Positions 34,172 to 34,448 of a stretch of 34,448 nucleotides of DNA are shown one piece after another; position 1 is the first letter of the stretch, and each line of letters starts with the position of its first letter. The stretch spans positions 1-34,448 of the forward strand of contig JAGXGK010000005.1 of NCBI GenBank assembly GCA_024636785.1, given 5' to 3'. The position numbers were made by a program, and so were the translations under genes. This stretch comes from Gammaproteobacteria bacterium (GTDB lineage Bacteria > Pseudomonadota > Gammaproteobacteria > SZUA-229). Below the pieces are notes generated by a model, which saw only the letters and a list, made by a program, of their open reading frames with translations, ran no database searches and was not told the origin of the DNA.

Positions 34172-34448
34172 ATGGTAAGTCTGGAAACGCCGGTTTGTGA
34201 GTTTGGAAAAGACATTGTTGATTTTGCCCTGCCGGGCGTTGATGGCGGGATCTGGACGCCTGAGCGGTGCCGAGGCGAAAAGGGACTGCTGGTGATGTTT
34301 ATCTGCAATCACTGCCCCTACGTGAAGGCCATCCGCGAGCGACTGGTCAGGGATGCCCGTGAACTCATGAGGTTGGGGATTAATAGCGTGGCCATTATGT
34401 CCAATGACCCGGGCGAGTACGAAGAGGACTCCTTCGAGAATATGAAGG
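34172..34448 (+). CDS. Thioredoxin family / AhpC-TSA-like protein (5' part)
   Basis: The first 92 codons of a thioredoxin-fold protein are visible; the rest is beyond the window. After a short leader (MVSLETPVCEFGKDIVDFALPG) comes the redox motif FICNHCPYVKAI, a CxxC (CNHC) at the start of the active-site helix. IMSNDPGEYEEDSFENM is typical of the thioredoxin-family proteins that resemble peroxiredoxins. It probably acts as a cytoplasmic thiol oxidoreductase; no signal peptide is seen. GAGGTG lies five bases before ATG 34172. A terminator-like hairpin in its leader may regulate it. Confidence 0.85.
   Translation, partial: MVSLETPVCEFGKDIVDFALPGVDGGIWTPERCRGEKGLLVMFICNHCPYVKAIRERLVRDARELMRLGINSVAIMSNDPGEYEEDSFENMK

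Noticed and set aside
33928-34308. 126-codon minus-strand ORF between rpoD and the window end
   Set aside because: It runs antisense through the thioredoxin-like gene and its leader hairpin, has no ribosome site and no recognisable domain.
1-34448. CRISPR array, toxin-antitoxin pair or prophage
   Set aside because: No regularly spaced direct repeats, no recognisable toxin/antitoxin pair and no phage structural or integrase genes were found.

Overview
The window looks like a chromosomal segment of a free-living gammaproteobacterium that probably oxidises reduced sulfur and can live with little oxygen. The basis is a set of ordinary gammaproteobacterial core genes (a his-tat cluster, ybiT, srkA, arfB, ppnP, psiE, rpoD) together with a flavocytochrome c sulfide dehydrogenase pair, an NnrS-type nitric-oxide-stress protein and FNR/ANR-like boxes. 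No species name can be read from the sequence. No phage, plasmid, CRISPR array or intact insertion sequence is present. Mobile DNA appears only as a short TnpB relic and as small palindromic repeats.

Layout. Positions 1-4350 hold the end of a histidine operon (hisH partial, hisA, hisF, hisI, hisE) followed by tatA, tatB and tatC, with a pair of palindromes between tatB and tatC. gpmI (4430-5968) and an ornithine/lysine decarboxylase (6288-7487) each end in a terminator. At 7679-11475 a Cys-cluster (YkgJ-type) gene is divergent from a three-gene run: psiE, a GCS2-family carboxylate-amine ligase and an AstE/AspA-type zinc deacylase. Two FNR-like palindromes lie between the divergent genes. At 11562-15980, on the minus strand, an HDOD-GAF histidine kinase is followed by a REC-PAS-GGDEF-EAL response regulator. 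srkA (minus) is then divergent from a PilZ-containing cellulose-synthase-like glycosyltransferase and a BcsS-like outer-membrane protein. ybiT, a DUF1415 gene and a MOSC gene follow. At 24175-27087 come cytochrome b561, a decayed region, a monoheme cytochrome c and a Tat-exported FccB. The minus-strand block 27265-33894 is, in reading order, rpoD, tRNA-Ile(CAU), a MASE3 hybrid histidine kinase, nnrS, ppnP and arfB. The window ends inside a thioredoxin-family gene.

How the genes connect. FccB carries a twin-arginine signal, so the tatABC genes of this window could export it. Sulfide electrons would pass from FccB to the small cytochrome c. The GGDEF-EAL regulator can in principle make and break c-di-GMP, and the nearby PilZ glycosyltransferase has the motifs to respond to it. 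The two are separated by srkA and a repeat-rich gap, so a shared pathway is inference. The best candidate for an undescribed system is the psiE / GCS2 ligase / AspA-type deacylase cassette under paired FNR-like sites. The second is the two-gene PilZ-glycosyltransferase/BcsS cassette, which has no BcsB, BcsC or BcsZ nearby. A dispersed repeat with core ACCGCAGAGG occurs at three intergenic loci, and one copy is interrupted by a nested hairpin-rich insert.
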